NCBI RefSeq assembly: GCF_947489255.1
Contig: NZ_CANLCY010000002.1
Location: forward strand, 62,001 to 126,000
DNA: 64,000 nucleotides
Source: an uncultured Microbacterium sp.
Lineage (GTDB): Bacteria; Actinomycetota; Actinomycetes; Actinomycetales; Microbacteriaceae
Direction: 5' to 3'
Both the position numbers and the translations under genes were made by a program. The notes beneath the pieces are model-generated. The model was not told the origin of the DNA and searched no databases. It saw only the letters and a list, made by a program, of their open reading frames with translations. This document shows positions 40,126-48,492 of this stretch, piece after piece (within the stretch, counting starts at the first letter, position 1; every line of letters starts with the position of its first letter).

Positions 40126-40857
40126 ATGCGTTCGTTCTACCGAACACCCGAGGGGGTGGCGACCCGACAGGGTCTTGCCGTCGCGCTCGCCACCAGCGCC
40201 TACGGCGTGTCGTTCGGCGCCCTGTCGGTGGCATCCGGTCTCGACGTGTGGCAGACCTGCGTGCTCAGCCTGCTGATGTTCACCGGGGGCTCGCAGTTCG
40301 CCTTCGTCGGCGTGATCGCGGCCGGGGGCCTGGCCGCTGCCCCGGCCGCGATCGCGTCGGCGGCGCTTCTCGGGGTGCGCAACGCCGCCTACGCGATGCG
40401 CATGGCGCCGGTCGTGGGGGGAGGACTCGCGCGCAAGGCGCTCGCGACGCCCTTCACGATCGACGAATCGGTCGCCGTCGCCCTCGCCCACGAGACTGCG
40501 CGTGCGCGTCGGGCCGGCTTCTGGGTGACCGGCGTCGCGATCTGGATCGGCTGGAACCTGTCGACCCTTCTCGGTGCCCTGCTGGGCGACGTGCTCGGCG
40601 ACCCCCGCGCCTATGGCCTCGACGCCGCCGCCGCGGCGGCTTTCCTCGCGCTGCTGTGGCCCCGCCTGCGGGGGCGTCAGCCCCTCGCGGTCGCGGCGGG
40701 CGCCGCGGTCGTCGCCGCCCTGCTCACCCCGTGGCTCATGCCCGGCATCCCGGTGATCGCCGCGGCCGGCGTGGCCGTGGCGGTGGGGCTGGCCGACCCC
40801 CGGCCCGCGTCGCCCGCGTCCGGGGCGACGACGGCGGAAGAGAAGGGGATGCCGTGA
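40126..40857 (+). CDS. azlC: AzlC-family branched-chain amino acid exporter, large subunit
   Basis: 243-residue membrane protein. AzlC motifs: SAYGVSFGALSVASGL, SLLMFTGGSQFAFVGVIAAGG, LLGVRNAAYAMRM, TIDESVAVALAHE, and TLLGALLGDVLGDP. With AzlD it forms an exporter for branched-chain amino acids or analogues (BrnFE relatives also export methionine). Three ATGs lie near the start (40117, 40120, 40126); 40126 is chosen because it sits 7 nt from the -10 box of a well-formed promoter. Overlaps azlD by GTGA. Confidence 0.9.
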   Translation: MRSFYRTPEGVATRQGLAVALATSAYGVSFGALSVASGLDVWQTCVLSLLMFTGGSQFAFVGVIAAGGLAAAPAAIASAALLGVRNAAYAMRMAPVVGGGLARKALATPFTIDESVAVALAHETARARRAGFWVTGVAIWIGWNLSTLLGALLGDVLGDPRAYGLDAAAAAAFLALLWPRLRGRQPLAVAAGAAVVAALLTPWLMPGIPVIAAAGVAVAVGLADPRPASPASGATTAEEKGMP

Positions 40858-41168
40858 CCCTGTGGACCGCCGTGCTCGCGGCATCCCTCGTCTGCCTCGC
40901 CCTCAAGGCCACCGGGTACCTCCTGCCCGCGCACTGGCTCGACGCCCCGCGCCCCGCGCGGATCGCCGACCTGCTCACGGTGGCGCTGCTGGCGGCGCTG
41001 GTGATGGTGCAGACACTGGGGGCCGGGTCGGCGATCGTCGTCGACGCGCGCCTGCCGGCCGTGGCCGTCGCCGCGCTGCTGCTGTGGGCGCGGGCGCCGT
41101 TCCTCGTCGTCGTCGCGGGGGCGGCGGTCACGGCCGCTCTGCTGCGTCTGTGGGGGCTCGCGACCTGA
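40854..41168 (+). CDS. azlD: AzlD-family exporter small subunit
   Basis: 104 residues, four hydrophobic segments (TAVLAASLVCLALKATGYLL, LLTVALLAALVMVQTL, LPAVAVAALLLWARAPFLVVVAGAAVTAALL). Size and the KxxGYLLP motif fit AzlD, obligate partner of AzlC. Translationally coupled to azlC through GTGA. Confidence 0.88.
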   Translation: MTLWTAVLAASLVCLALKATGYLLPAHWLDAPRPARIADLLTVALLAALVMVQTLGAGSAIVVDARLPAVAVAALLLWARAPFLVVVAGAAVTAALLRLWGLAT

Positions 41169-41203
41169 GCCGGCGCATAGAGTCTGCGCCTAGGATCAGG
41201 CGG

Positions 41204-41602
41204 ATGAAGTCCAGGATTCTGCGCGTGGTCGGCTGGGTCGTCGCCCTGCTCGTCGGCGCGTTCTACGGCACGGCCGGCACGGTGACGCAGGCGTTCCTCG
41301 TCGGCCCCTTTCCCGCGGGTCTGCTGCTCGCGACGGTCGGCAGCGCAGCTCTCCTCATCGCGCTGCGCACTCTCACGGGCGACCGCGTGAACGCCCTGGC
41401 GGGCGGTCTCGGCATCACGCTCGCGACCTACGTGTTCTCTCAGGTCGGCCCCGGCGGGTCGGCCATCGTCGCCGCCCCGACGGCGGGGACCGAGTGGGTG
41501 CCGCTGGTGTGGACCGTGGTGGGGCCCGCGCTCATGGTGCTCGTCGCCCTGTGGCCCGACTTCTCGAGGCTGCCGGCGCCTGCGCGACCGGCCGAATCTT
41601 AG
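41204..41602 (+). CDS. Small integral membrane protein of unknown function
   Basis: 132 residues with four predicted helices (VVGWVVALLVGAFYG, GLLLATVGSAALLIAL, LAGGLGITLATYVFSQV, VWTVVGPALMVLVALW). Resembles short actinobacterial proteins annotated only as membrane protein; no motif suggests a function. ATG 41204 is 7 nt after TAGGAT (41191-41196), a leaderless arrangement. It stands alone between azlD and fdxA. Confidence 0.72.
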   Translation: MKSRILRVVGWVVALLVGAFYGTAGTVTQAFLVGPFPAGLLLATVGSAALLIALRTLTGDRVNALAGGLGITLATYVFSQVGPGGSAIVAAPTAGTEWVPLVWTVVGPALMVLVALWPDFSRLPAPARPAES

Positions 41603-41654
41603 GCCCGCGGCCCGTCGGCGGGGCCGGTCGCCTCGACGCGATTAGACTGAGCGG

Positions 41655-41975
41655 GTGACTTACGTGATCGCCCTCCCGTGTGTCGATGTCAAAGACCGCG
41701 CCTGCATCGACGAGTGTCCGGTCGACTGCATCTACGAGGGTGAACGATCGCTCTACATCCACCCCGACGAGTGCGTCGACTGCGGTGCGTGCGAGCCGGT
41801 CTGCCCCGTCGAGGCGATCTACTACGAAGACGACCTGCCCGAAGAGTGGTCCGACTACTACAAGGCCAACGTCGAGTTCTTCGACGACATCGGCTCGCCC
41901 GGCGGTGCCGCCAAGGTCGGCGTGATCGCCAAGGATCACCCCGTCGTGTCGGCGCTTCCTCCGCAGAGCCACTGA
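41655..41975 (+). CDS. fdxA: Seven-iron ferredoxin
   Basis: 106-residue ferredoxin. The first cluster region reads [17 protein letters not shown] and the second [16 protein letters not shown], which gives the [3Fe-4S]/[4Fe-4S] cysteine pattern of FdxA. A C-terminal tail ([25 protein letters not shown]) is typical of actinobacterial members. Serves as low-potential electron carrier. GTG 41655 lies 6 nt after TAGACT (41643-41648), so the mRNA is probably leaderless. Followed at 3 bp by dapC, the usual actinobacterial pairing. Confidence 0.95.
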   Translation: MTYVIALPCVDVKDRACIDECPVDCIYEGERSLYIHPDECVDCGACEPVCPVEAIYYEDDLPEEWSDYYKANVEFFDDIGSPGGAAKVGVIAKDHPVVSALPPQSH

Positions 41976-41978
41976 GCC

Positions 41979-43082
41979 GTGGGCGTCGCCGACCTCGCCG
42001 ACTACCCCTGGGACGCCGTCGCCCCCTACGCGGAGCGCGCGCGACGTCATCCCGACGGGATCGTCGACCTGTCGATCGGCTCGCCCGTCGACCCGACGCC
42101 CGCCGTCGTCGCCGCGGCCCTCGCCGACGCGACCGACGCCCACGCCTACCCGCAGACCGCGGGGACTCCCGCCCTGCGCGAAGCGATCGCCGAGTGGTAC
42201 CACCGTCGCCGGGGGGTGCCTGCACTCACCGCCGCTCACGTGCTGCCGACGGTCGGATCGAAGGAGCTGGTGGCTCTTCTGCCGCTGCTGCTCGATCTGG
42301 GTCCGGGAGACGTCGTCGTGCACCCGCGTGCGGCGTACCCCACGTACGAGGTCGGCGCTCGACTCGTCGGCGCGGAGGCCGTCGCCTCCGACGATCCAAC
42401 GGAGTGGCCGGCGAACACCCGGCTCGTCTGGATCAACTCCCCAGGAAACCCCGACGGTCGTGTGCTCTCCACCGCCGAGCTCCGGGATGCCGTGCGCCGT
42501 GCGCGCGAGCTCGGAGCCGTCCTCGCCTCCGACGAGTGCTACGCCGAGCTGGGCTGGGAGTCGCCGTGGGACGCCCGGCGCGTGCCCAGCGTGCTCGACC
42601 CCGATGTCGTGGCGGACGAGTACACCGGCGTCCTCTCGGTGTACTCGCTCTCCAAGCAGTCAAACCTCGCCGGATACCGCGCGGCGTTCCTCGCCGGCGA
42701 CCCGGCTCTCGTCGCGCGTCTGCTGACCGGCCGCAAGCATCTCGGCCTCATGCCCCCCGCACCCGTGCAGCGCGCGATGACCGTCGCGCTCGGCGACGAC
42801 GCCCACGTCGAGGAGCAGCGCGAGCGGTACGCCCGTCGTCGCGCCGTGCTCAAGCCCGCGGTCGAGGCGGCGGGCTTCACGATCGACCACAGCGAGGGCG
42901 GCTTGTACCTCTGGGCGACCGAGGGACGCGACGCGTGGGAGAGCGTGGGGCGCCTGGCCGATCTCGGCATCCTGGTGGGTCCGGGGCATTTCTACGGCAC
43001 GCACTTCCCGCAGCACGTGCGGTTCTCGCTGACTGCCACCGACGAGCGGATCGCGGCGGCGGCGGAGCGCCTCGCGGACTGA
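41979..43082 (+). CDS. dapC: N-succinyldiaminopimelate aminotransferase
   Basis: Transfers the amino group of glutamate to N-succinyl-2-amino-6-oxopimelate on the lysine/meso-diaminopimelate pathway. 367-residue fold-type I PLP enzyme: AYPQTAGTPALREAI, LPTVGSKELVALLP, INSPGNPDGRV, SDECYAELGW and the PLP lysine in YSLSKQSNLAGYR. Functional assignment comes from the fdxA-dapC pairing and from dapD and dapE close by; all steps of the succinylase branch between tetrahydrodipicolinate and LL-DAP are thus in this window. Confidence 0.92.
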   Translation: MGVADLADYPWDAVAPYAERARRHPDGIVDLSIGSPVDPTPAVVAAALADATDAHAYPQTAGTPALREAIAEWYHRRRGVPALTAAHVLPTVGSKELVALLPLLLDLGPGDVVVHPRAAYPTYEVGARLVGAEAVASDDPTEWPANTRLVWINSPGNPDGRVLSTAELRDAVRRARELGAVLASDECYAELGWESPWDARRVPSVLDPDVVADEYTGVLSVYSLSKQSNLAGYRAAFLAGDPALVARLLTGRKHLGLMPPAPVQRAMTVALGDDAHVEEQRERYARRRAVLKPAVEAAGFTIDHSEGGLYLWATEGRDAWESVGRLADLGILVGPGHFYGTHFPQHVRFSLTATDERIAAAAERLAD

Positions 43083-43432
43083 CGGGCGTCGGGCCGCGCG
43101 GCCCGCTGAGGGGGACGACCCGCTCGCGGGGCCGGTGGCGACGTCGCCTCGCTCCTCGCCCTCGCAGCGACCCGCCCGGGGCGTCGAGCGCGGGCGAACG
43201 GCATCCGGCCCGCTGATCAGGAGGATCCCTCCATTCGATGGGAGCATCCTTTGGCGATGTCGTCTGTACGTCGGCGTGCCTACTAGGCTGTAAAAGCACT
43301 GTGCTCGGGTCACCTTCCGCGTGCGTGCCGACCCGGATGCCATACCCGTGGCATCCACCGGTCGAGAAGACCGCGGGTGCCGCCGCTCCCGTGATCGACC
43401 GAATGGGCGACCAGAAATCGCAAGGAGGCGCG
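43083..43432 (+). promoter_or_regulatory. gltA promoter and long 5' leader
   Basis: This 350-bp stretch has no convincing gene. A -10-like TAGGCT lies at 43284-43289, preceded by CTACTAG, giving a leader of about 135 nt. The leader holds the perfect hairpin GGATGCC...GGCATCC (43335-43357 region) and ends with AAGGAGG (43422-43428). The first third holds GC-rich inverted sequence (GGGCCGCGCGGCCC, 43089-43102) that may end dapC transcription. Confidence 0.5.
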
Positions 43433-44728
43433 GTGAGCGACGCGGGAACGCAGCAGGACAAGGCCACTCTCACGGTAGGGGGCACCACCGCCGAATTCCC
43501 GGTCCTGCGAGGCACCGACGGCGTCCCGAGCATCGACATCGCGTCGCTGACCAAGCAGACGGGGCACACCACCCTCGACTACGGCTTCGTCAACACCGCG
43601 TCGACGAAGTCGAACATCACCTTCATCGACGGCGACCAGGGCATCCTGCGCTACCGCGGCTACCCGATCGAGCAGCTGGCGAAGAACAGCACGTACCTCG
43701 AGGTCGCCTGGCTGCTCATCTACGGCGAGCTGCCCTCGGCATCCGAGCTGGCGTCGTTCGACGAGCGCATCCGTCGCCACACGCTGCTGCACGAAGACCT
43801 CAAGCGCTTCTTCTCGTCGCTGCCGCCGACCGCGCACCCCATGTCGGTGCTGTCGGCCGCGACGGCTGCGCTCTCGACGTACTACGAGTCCGAGTCCGAC
43901 CCGCACAACCCCGAGCACGTCGAGCTCAACACCGTGCGGATGCTGGCGAAGCTGCCCGTGATCGCGGCGTACGCGCACAAGAAGAGCATCGGACAGGCCT
44001 TCCTGTACCCCGACAACTCGCTGAGCTTCGTCGACAACTTCCTCAAGCTGAACTTCGGCGTGTTGAGCGAGATCTACCAGGTCAACCCCGTCATGACCAA
44101 GGCTCTCGACCTGCTGCTGATGCTGCACGCCGACCACGAGCAGAACGCGTCGACCTCGACGGTGCGCCTGGTGGGCTCGACCGGGGCCAACCAGTTCGCG
44201 TCGATCTCGGCCGGCATCCAGGCCCTCTCGGGCCCGCTGCACGGCGGGGCGAACGAGGCCGTGCTGCAGATGCTCGGCCGCATCCGCGACTCCGGCGAGA
44301 GCGTCGAGCGCTTCGTCGAGCGGGTCAAGAACAAGGAAGAGGGCGTCAAGCTCATGGGCTTCGGCCACCGGGTCTACAAGAACTATGACCCGCGCGCCAA
44401 GCTCGTCAAGGAAGCGGCCGACGAGGTGCTCGAGGCGCTCGGCGTCAGCGACCCGCTGCTCGACCTCGCGAAGGAGCTCGAGCAGATCGCGCTGCAGGAC
44501 GACTACTTCAAGGAGCGTCGCCTGTACCCCAACGTCGATTTCTACACCGGCGTCATCTACAAGGCGATGGGCTTCCCGACGCGCATGTTCACGGTGCTCT
44601 TCGCGATCGGTCGCCTTCCCGGCTGGCTGGCGCAGTGGCGCGAGGCGATCACCGACCCGCAGACCAAGATCGGCCGCCCGCAGCAGTTGTACACGGGGGC
44701 CGCGGAGCGCAACTACCCCGGGGTCTGA
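43433..44728 (+). CDS. gltA: Citrate synthase
   Basis: 431-residue type II citrate synthase, condensing acetyl-CoA with oxaloacetate at the entry of the TCA cycle. Visible: FIDGDQGILRYRGYPIEQLA, HPMSVLSAATAALSTYY, catalytic His segment HADHEQNASTSTVR, LHGGANEAVLQML, and MGFGHRVYKNYDPRA with the second catalytic His, plus the catalytic Asp in LYPNVDFYTGVIYKAMG. GTG 43433 is chosen because AAGGAGG lies at 43422-43428 and the conserved N-terminus begins soon after; an upstream ATG at 43238 would add 65 residues without homology. Confidence 0.96.
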   Translation: MSDAGTQQDKATLTVGGTTAEFPVLRGTDGVPSIDIASLTKQTGHTTLDYGFVNTASTKSNITFIDGDQGILRYRGYPIEQLAKNSTYLEVAWLLIYGELPSASELASFDERIRRHTLLHEDLKRFFSSLPPTAHPMSVLSAATAALSTYYESESDPHNPEHVELNTVRMLAKLPVIAAYAHKKSIGQAFLYPDNSLSFVDNFLKLNFGVLSEIYQVNPVMTKALDLLLMLHADHEQNASTSTVRLVGSTGANQFASISAGIQALSGPLHGGANEAVLQMLGRIRDSGESVERFVERVKNKEEGVKLMGFGHRVYKNYDPRAKLVKEAADEVLEALGVSDPLLDLAKELEQIALQDDYFKERRLYPNVDFYTGVIYKAMGFPTRMFTVLFAIGRLPGWLAQWREAITDPQTKIGRPQQLYTGAAERNYPGV

Positions 44729-44741
44729 CCCGGCGCGACGT

Positions 44742-44779
44742 CGAACGCCCCGTCCCTCTCGCGAGGGGCGGGGCGTTCG
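44742..44779 (+). terminator. Hairpin terminator after gltA
   Basis: CGAACGCCCCGTCCCTC (44742-44758) and GAGGGGCGGGGCGTTCG (44763-44779) form a 17-bp stem with one G-T pair and a TCGC loop. Placed 13 bp after the gltA stop. The 361-bp region 44729-45089 holds this hairpin and two 67-bp repeats, with no gene seen. Confidence 0.78.
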
Positions 44780-44848
44780 CTGTGCGGGGCGTTGCGTTGT
44801 GCGGGGCGCTGTGCGGGGAGTGGTGCGCGCGGTCGCGCGTGGATCCCT

Positions 44849-44915
44849 CGATAAACGCCGCCTGTGCCGAGACACGCGGCGTCGCGCCGTTTCTCGCCAT
44901 GGACGGCGTTTATCG
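44849..44915. repeat. 67-bp near-palindromic element, copy 2
   Basis: Perfect 12-bp terminal inverted repeats: CGATAAACGCCG (44849-44860) and CGGCGTTTATCG (44904-44915). The core GTGCCGAGACACGCGG is at 44864-44879, identical in sequence and spacing to copy 3. Confidence 0.85.
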
Positions 44916-45008
44916 GTGGAGAAGGGGCCGGGACCTGCGACCGCGCGGGGCGGGGCCGGGCGGCCGCGGGGCGGGTGCGGGGCCCGGCGCGGGTCGACCG
45001 GGCGCGCG

Positions 45009-45075
45009 CGAAAAACGCCGTGCGTGCCGAGACACGCGGTGGGGGCGCGAGTCTCGACAGGAACGGCGTTTATCG
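45009..45075. repeat. 67-bp near-palindromic element, copy 3
   Basis: Terminal repeats CGAAAAACGCCG (45009-45020, one mismatch) and CGGCGTTTATCG (45064-45075); core GTGCCGAGACACGCGG at 45024-45039. It lies 93 bp from copy 2 and 15 bp from the 3' end of dapD. Confidence 0.85.
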
Positions 45076-45089
45076 GTGGGGGCGGGGCC

Positions 45090-46010
45090 TCAGGCGTGCA
45101 GGGCCTCGTTCAGCGTCACGCCGACACCGGCACGGGCCGAGGCCTCGACGGCGCCGGTGAGGGAGTTGCGGCGGAACAGGATGCCGTTGCGGCCCGACAG
45201 CTCGCCGGCCTTGACCGTCTCGTCGCCGACGCGCACCTTGGTTCCGGCCGTGACGTAGAGACCGGCCTCCACGACGCAGTCGTCGCCGAGCGAGATGCCG
45301 ATGCCGGCGTTCGCGCCGAGGAGTGTGCGTGCGCCGATCGAGACGCGGTGCGTTCCGCCGCCGGAGAGCGTCCCCATGATCGAGGCGCCGCCGCCGATGT
45401 CGGTGCCGTCGCCGATGACGACGCCCTGCGAGACGCGTCCCTCGATCATCGAGGAGCCGAACGTGCCGGCGTTGAAGTTGACGAAGCCCTCGTGCATGAC
45501 GGTCGTGCCGGGGGAGAGGTGCGCGCCGAGGCGCACGCGGGAGGCGTCGGCGATGCGCACGCCTGCCGGGAGCACGTAGTCGGTGAGGCGCGGGAACTTG
45601 TCGAGCCCCTGCAGCTGGATGCCGTGACGCTTCAGCAGCGCGAGGGTGCGCGCCGCGGTGTCGGGGTGCATCGGACCGGCGTTCGTCCAGGCGACGTTCG
45701 GCAGGTGGCCGAAGATGCCGTCGAGGTTGATCTCGTTGGGGCGGACGAGCAGGTGCGACAGCGCATGCAGGCGGAGATAGGCGTCGACCGTGGAGGCGGG
45801 TGCGGCATCCGCGTCGATGGTGAGCGTCACGGTCTCGACGACGACGTCGCGCCGTTCGTCGGCGCCGGCCGAGGATTCGAGCGCCGCAGCGGCGGCATCC
45901 AGGTCGTCGGAGACTCCGAGGACGGGCTTCGGGAACCAGGCGTCGAGCACCGTTCCGTCGGTGGTCCGTGTCGAGAGGCCGGCAGCGCTGATGCGTCGTT
46001 CATTACTCAC
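45090..46010 (-). CDS. dapD: Tetrahydrodipicolinate N-succinyltransferase
   Basis: Uses succinyl-CoA to make N-succinyl-2-amino-6-oxopimelate for lysine and peptidoglycan. 306 residues of the actinobacterial DapD class: N-terminal alpha/beta domain, then a left-handed parallel beta-helix of hexapeptide repeats (for example [23 protein letters not shown] and [20 protein letters not shown]). Catalytic-type segments [18 protein letters not shown] and [12 protein letters not shown] are present. GTG start at 46010. Divergent from dapE across 44 bp. Confidence 0.95.
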   Translation of the reverse strand: MSNERRISAAGLSTRTTDGTVLDAWFPKPVLGVSDDLDAAAAALESSAGADERRDVVVETVTLTIDADAAPASTVDAYLRLHALSHLLVRPNEINLDGIFGHLPNVAWTNAGPMHPDTAARTLALLKRHGIQLQGLDKFPRLTDYVLPAGVRIADASRVRLGAHLSPGTTVMHEGFVNFNAGTFGSSMIEGRVSQGVVIGDGTDIGGGASIMGTLSGGGTHRVSIGARTLLGANAGIGISLGDDCVVEAGLYVTAGTKVRVGDETVKAGELSGRNGILFRRNSLTGAVEASARAGVGVTLNEALHA

Positions 46011-46054
46011 AGGCCCAGGCTACCGGCGCGACCTCGTGTGAAAGGATCGGTGGC

Positions 46055-47131
46055 ATGACCGCGCTCGAGCTCACCTCGTCCTCCGTCGACCTCACGCGGG
46101 CCATCTGCGACATCCACAGCGAGTCCGGCGACGAGACCACGCTGGCCGACGCCATCGCGTCCGCCGTGTCGGCGTACGACCACCTCGAGGTCATCCGCGA
46201 CGGCGACACGATCGTGGCGCGCACGAACCTCGGCCGCGCGCGTCGCGTCGTGATCGCGGGACACATCGACACCGTCCCCATCAATCGCAATCTCCCCGTC
46301 GAGGATCGTGAGATCGACGGCGAAGCGTTCCTGTGGGGCCGCGGGACCGTCGACATGAAGGCCGGAGTCGCGGTGCAGCTGAAGCTGGCCGCCGAGCTGA
46401 CCGAGCCCGGGGTCGACATCACCTGGATGTGGTACGACCATGAGGAGGTCGACTCCTCACTGAACGGACTCGGCCGCCTCTCGCGCAACCGCCCCGATCT
46501 GTTCGAGGGCGACTTCGCGATCCTCGGCGAACCGAGCAACGGCGAGGTCGAGGGCGGATGCAACGGCACGCTGCGCGCGCTCGTGCGCACCGCGGGCGTT
46601 CGCGCCCACAGCGCCCGCTCGTGGATCGGCGAGAACGCGATCCACAAGGCGGCGCCCATCCTCGCCCGCCTCGCCGAGTACCGGGCGCGCGAGATCGAGG
46701 TCGAGGGCCTGGTCTACCGCGAGGGACTGAACGCCGTCCGCATCACGGGAGGGGTCGCCGGAAACGTCATCCCCGACGCGTGCGAGGTCGAGGTCAACTA
46801 CCGCTTCGCCCCCAGCCGCGATGCGGCGGCCGCCGCCCGCGTCGTGAACGACGTCTTCACGGGCTTCGAGGTCGAGATCGTCGACATCGCCGAGGGCGCG
46901 CGTCCCGGTCTCGACGCCGAGCTCGCGAAAGAATTCGTGGATGCCGTGGGCGCCACACCCAAACCCAAGTACGGCTGGACCGACGTGGCGCGCTTCTCGG
47001 CCCTCGGCATCCCGGCCGTCAACTACGGCCCCGGTGACCCGCACCTGGCTCACCACGACGAGGAGCGCGTGCCGGTGACGCAGATCGACGCCGTGGAGCG
47101 GGGCCTGCGGGCCTGGCTGAGCGGGTCGTGA
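46055..47131 (+). CDS. dapE: Succinyl-diaminopimelate desuccinylase
   Basis: Zn-dependent M20-type hydrolase releasing succinate from N-succinyl-LL-diaminopimelate. 358 residues; zinc ligands His70 in AGHIDTVP and Asp100 in GTVDMKAG, then WMWYDHEEVDSS with Glu ligands, FAILGEPSNG and the final GPGDPHLAHHDEE. The dimerisation lid domain occupies about residues 175-285. Start ATG 46055 has GAAAGG upstream and also AAGGAT 7 nt before it, so initiation could be led or leaderless. Overlaps the membrane glycosyltransferase gene by GTGA. Confidence 0.95.
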   Translation: MTALELTSSSVDLTRAICDIHSESGDETTLADAIASAVSAYDHLEVIRDGDTIVARTNLGRARRVVIAGHIDTVPINRNLPVEDREIDGEAFLWGRGTVDMKAGVAVQLKLAAELTEPGVDITWMWYDHEEVDSSLNGLGRLSRNRPDLFEGDFAILGEPSNGEVEGGCNGTLRALVRTAGVRAHSARSWIGENAIHKAAPILARLAEYRAREIEVEGLVYREGLNAVRITGGVAGNVIPDACEVEVNYRFAPSRDAAAAARVVNDVFTGFEVEIVDIAEGARPGLDAELAKEFVDAVGATPKPKYGWTDVARFSALGIPAVNYGPGDPHLAHHDEERVPVTQIDAVERGLRAWLSGS

Positions 47132-48351
47132 CGACCGCGGCCACGATCCCCGCGCCCGTGCGCGCGTGGCGGGCACTGCCCGTGGCCGCCCGCATCGCGG
47201 TGATCTACGTCGCGGCGCGGCTGGTGACCACGGGCTTCTTCCTGTTGGCGTCGAGTCTGTCGGGTCCCGGGTCGCGGTACGGCATCTCGCCGTCGCTGGG
47301 GGAGCTGGCCCTCGGGTGGGATGCGCAGTGGTACTGGTTCGCCGCGGTGTCGGGTTATCCCGCGCACCTGCCGATCACCGCGACGGGCGACGTGGCCGAG
47401 AACGCGTGGGCCTTCATGCCGCTCTACGCGTTCCTGTCCGCCGGCCTCGGGTCGCTCCTCGGCTCCTGGGGAGCGGGGGCGGTCGCGATCTCGCTCGCGT
47501 CGGGATACGGGGCGAGTGTCATGCTCTACGCGCTCCTGCGCGAGCGCATCGGCGGGTCCGCGGCGATGTGGGCCGTCGTCTTCTTCGCGAGCGGGCCGCT
47601 CGCGGCGCTGTTCCAGGTCGGCTACGCGGAGTCGATGTTCCTCTTCCTGCTCTTCGTCGCACTGTGGTGCGTCCAGCAGCGACGGTGGGGGTGGCTCTAC
47701 GTGCTCGTGCCCGTCATGGGGTTCACCCGGCCCGGCGCCCTGGCTTTCGCGCTCTTCCTGGGGCTCTACGGCATCCATCGCTTCCTGCGCCGGCGCACCG
47801 ATCCGCTGCCGGTCTCGGAGATCGTGCACATCGTCGCGGTGGGCGTGCTGTCGAGCGTGGTGGGGTTCGCGTGGCAGGGCATCGCGGCGGTGGTGACCGG
47901 GCAGCCGGGCGCGTACCTCGCGACCGAGCTGGCCTGGCGTCGCAACTGGATCGCGGATGCGAGCGGTGCCTTCGTCCCCGTCGAGGGATGGGTGCAGGGC
48001 GCGCAGTTCTGGTTCACGCAGTGGGGGCTCGGGCCCCTCGCGGGGGTGATCGCCCTGGTGCTGCTCGTCGGCGGTGCGACCGCCGCGCTCGTGATGCTGC
48101 CGCAGGTGCGCACGCTCGGCGTGGAGATGCGCCTCTGGTCGGCGAGCTATCTGATCTACCTGCTACTGGTCTTCTTCCCGCAGTCGAGCATCTTCCGTCT
48201 GCTGGTGCCCGTGTCGCCGCTGTGGGGAGCGCTCGCGGTCCCGCGCTCTCGCGCGTGGCGTCTGGGCGTGCTCGCCGCGGCCCTGCTCGGTCAGTGGTGG
48301 TGGATCTACAACATGTACGCGCTGGGGAACACCTTCTGGCAGATTCCCTGA
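47128..48351 (+). CDS. Multi-spanning PIG-V-like mannosyltransferase-type membrane protein
   Basis: 407 residues with about ten membrane helices. The extracytoplasmic loop after helix 1 has LALGWDAQWYWFAAVSGYP, the WD-x-xWY acceptor/donor motif of GT-C enzymes related to PIG-V, and FMPLYAFLSAGL follows. Probably transfers a hexose from a polyprenyl carrier to a cell-envelope acceptor; the acceptor is unknown. Coupled to dapE by GTGA. It is the last core gene before the island. Confidence 0.8.
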   Translation: MTTAATIPAPVRAWRALPVAARIAVIYVAARLVTTGFFLLASSLSGPGSRYGISPSLGELALGWDAQWYWFAAVSGYPAHLPITATGDVAENAWAFMPLYAFLSAGLGSLLGSWGAGAVAISLASGYGASVMLYALLRERIGGSAAMWAVVFFASGPLAALFQVGYAESMFLFLLFVALWCVQQRRWGWLYVLVPVMGFTRPGALAFALFLGLYGIHRFLRRRTDPLPVSEIVHIVAVGVLSSVVGFAWQGIAAVVTGQPGAYLATELAWRRNWIADASGAFVPVEGWVQGAQFWFTQWGLGPLAGVIALVLLVGGATAALVMLPQVRTLGVEMRLWSASYLIYLLLVFFPQSSIFRLLVPVSPLWGALAVPRSRAWRLGVLAAALLGQWWWIYNMYALGNTFWQIP

Positions 48352-48492
48352 CTTGGCGTCTCTTCGTTCTATTTTCTAGAAACTGCCCGACCTCTCAGGC
48401 GGCTCTAGGCTAGCCGAGTTGGCAAGGAGTTGGCACGAGCATTGCGCGGTGGGTCGTCGCACAGTCCGTCCACGCGGACGATGGACCAGGTC

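Noticed and set aside
43238..43432. 65-residue N-terminal extension of citrate synthase from ATG 43238
   Set aside because: No homology-like sequence, crosses a promoter-like box, and a strong AAGGAGG supports GTG 43433.
48352..48492. tRNA gene as integration target of the island
   Set aside because: No cloverleaf or T-loop sequence could be found on either strand next to the left repeat.
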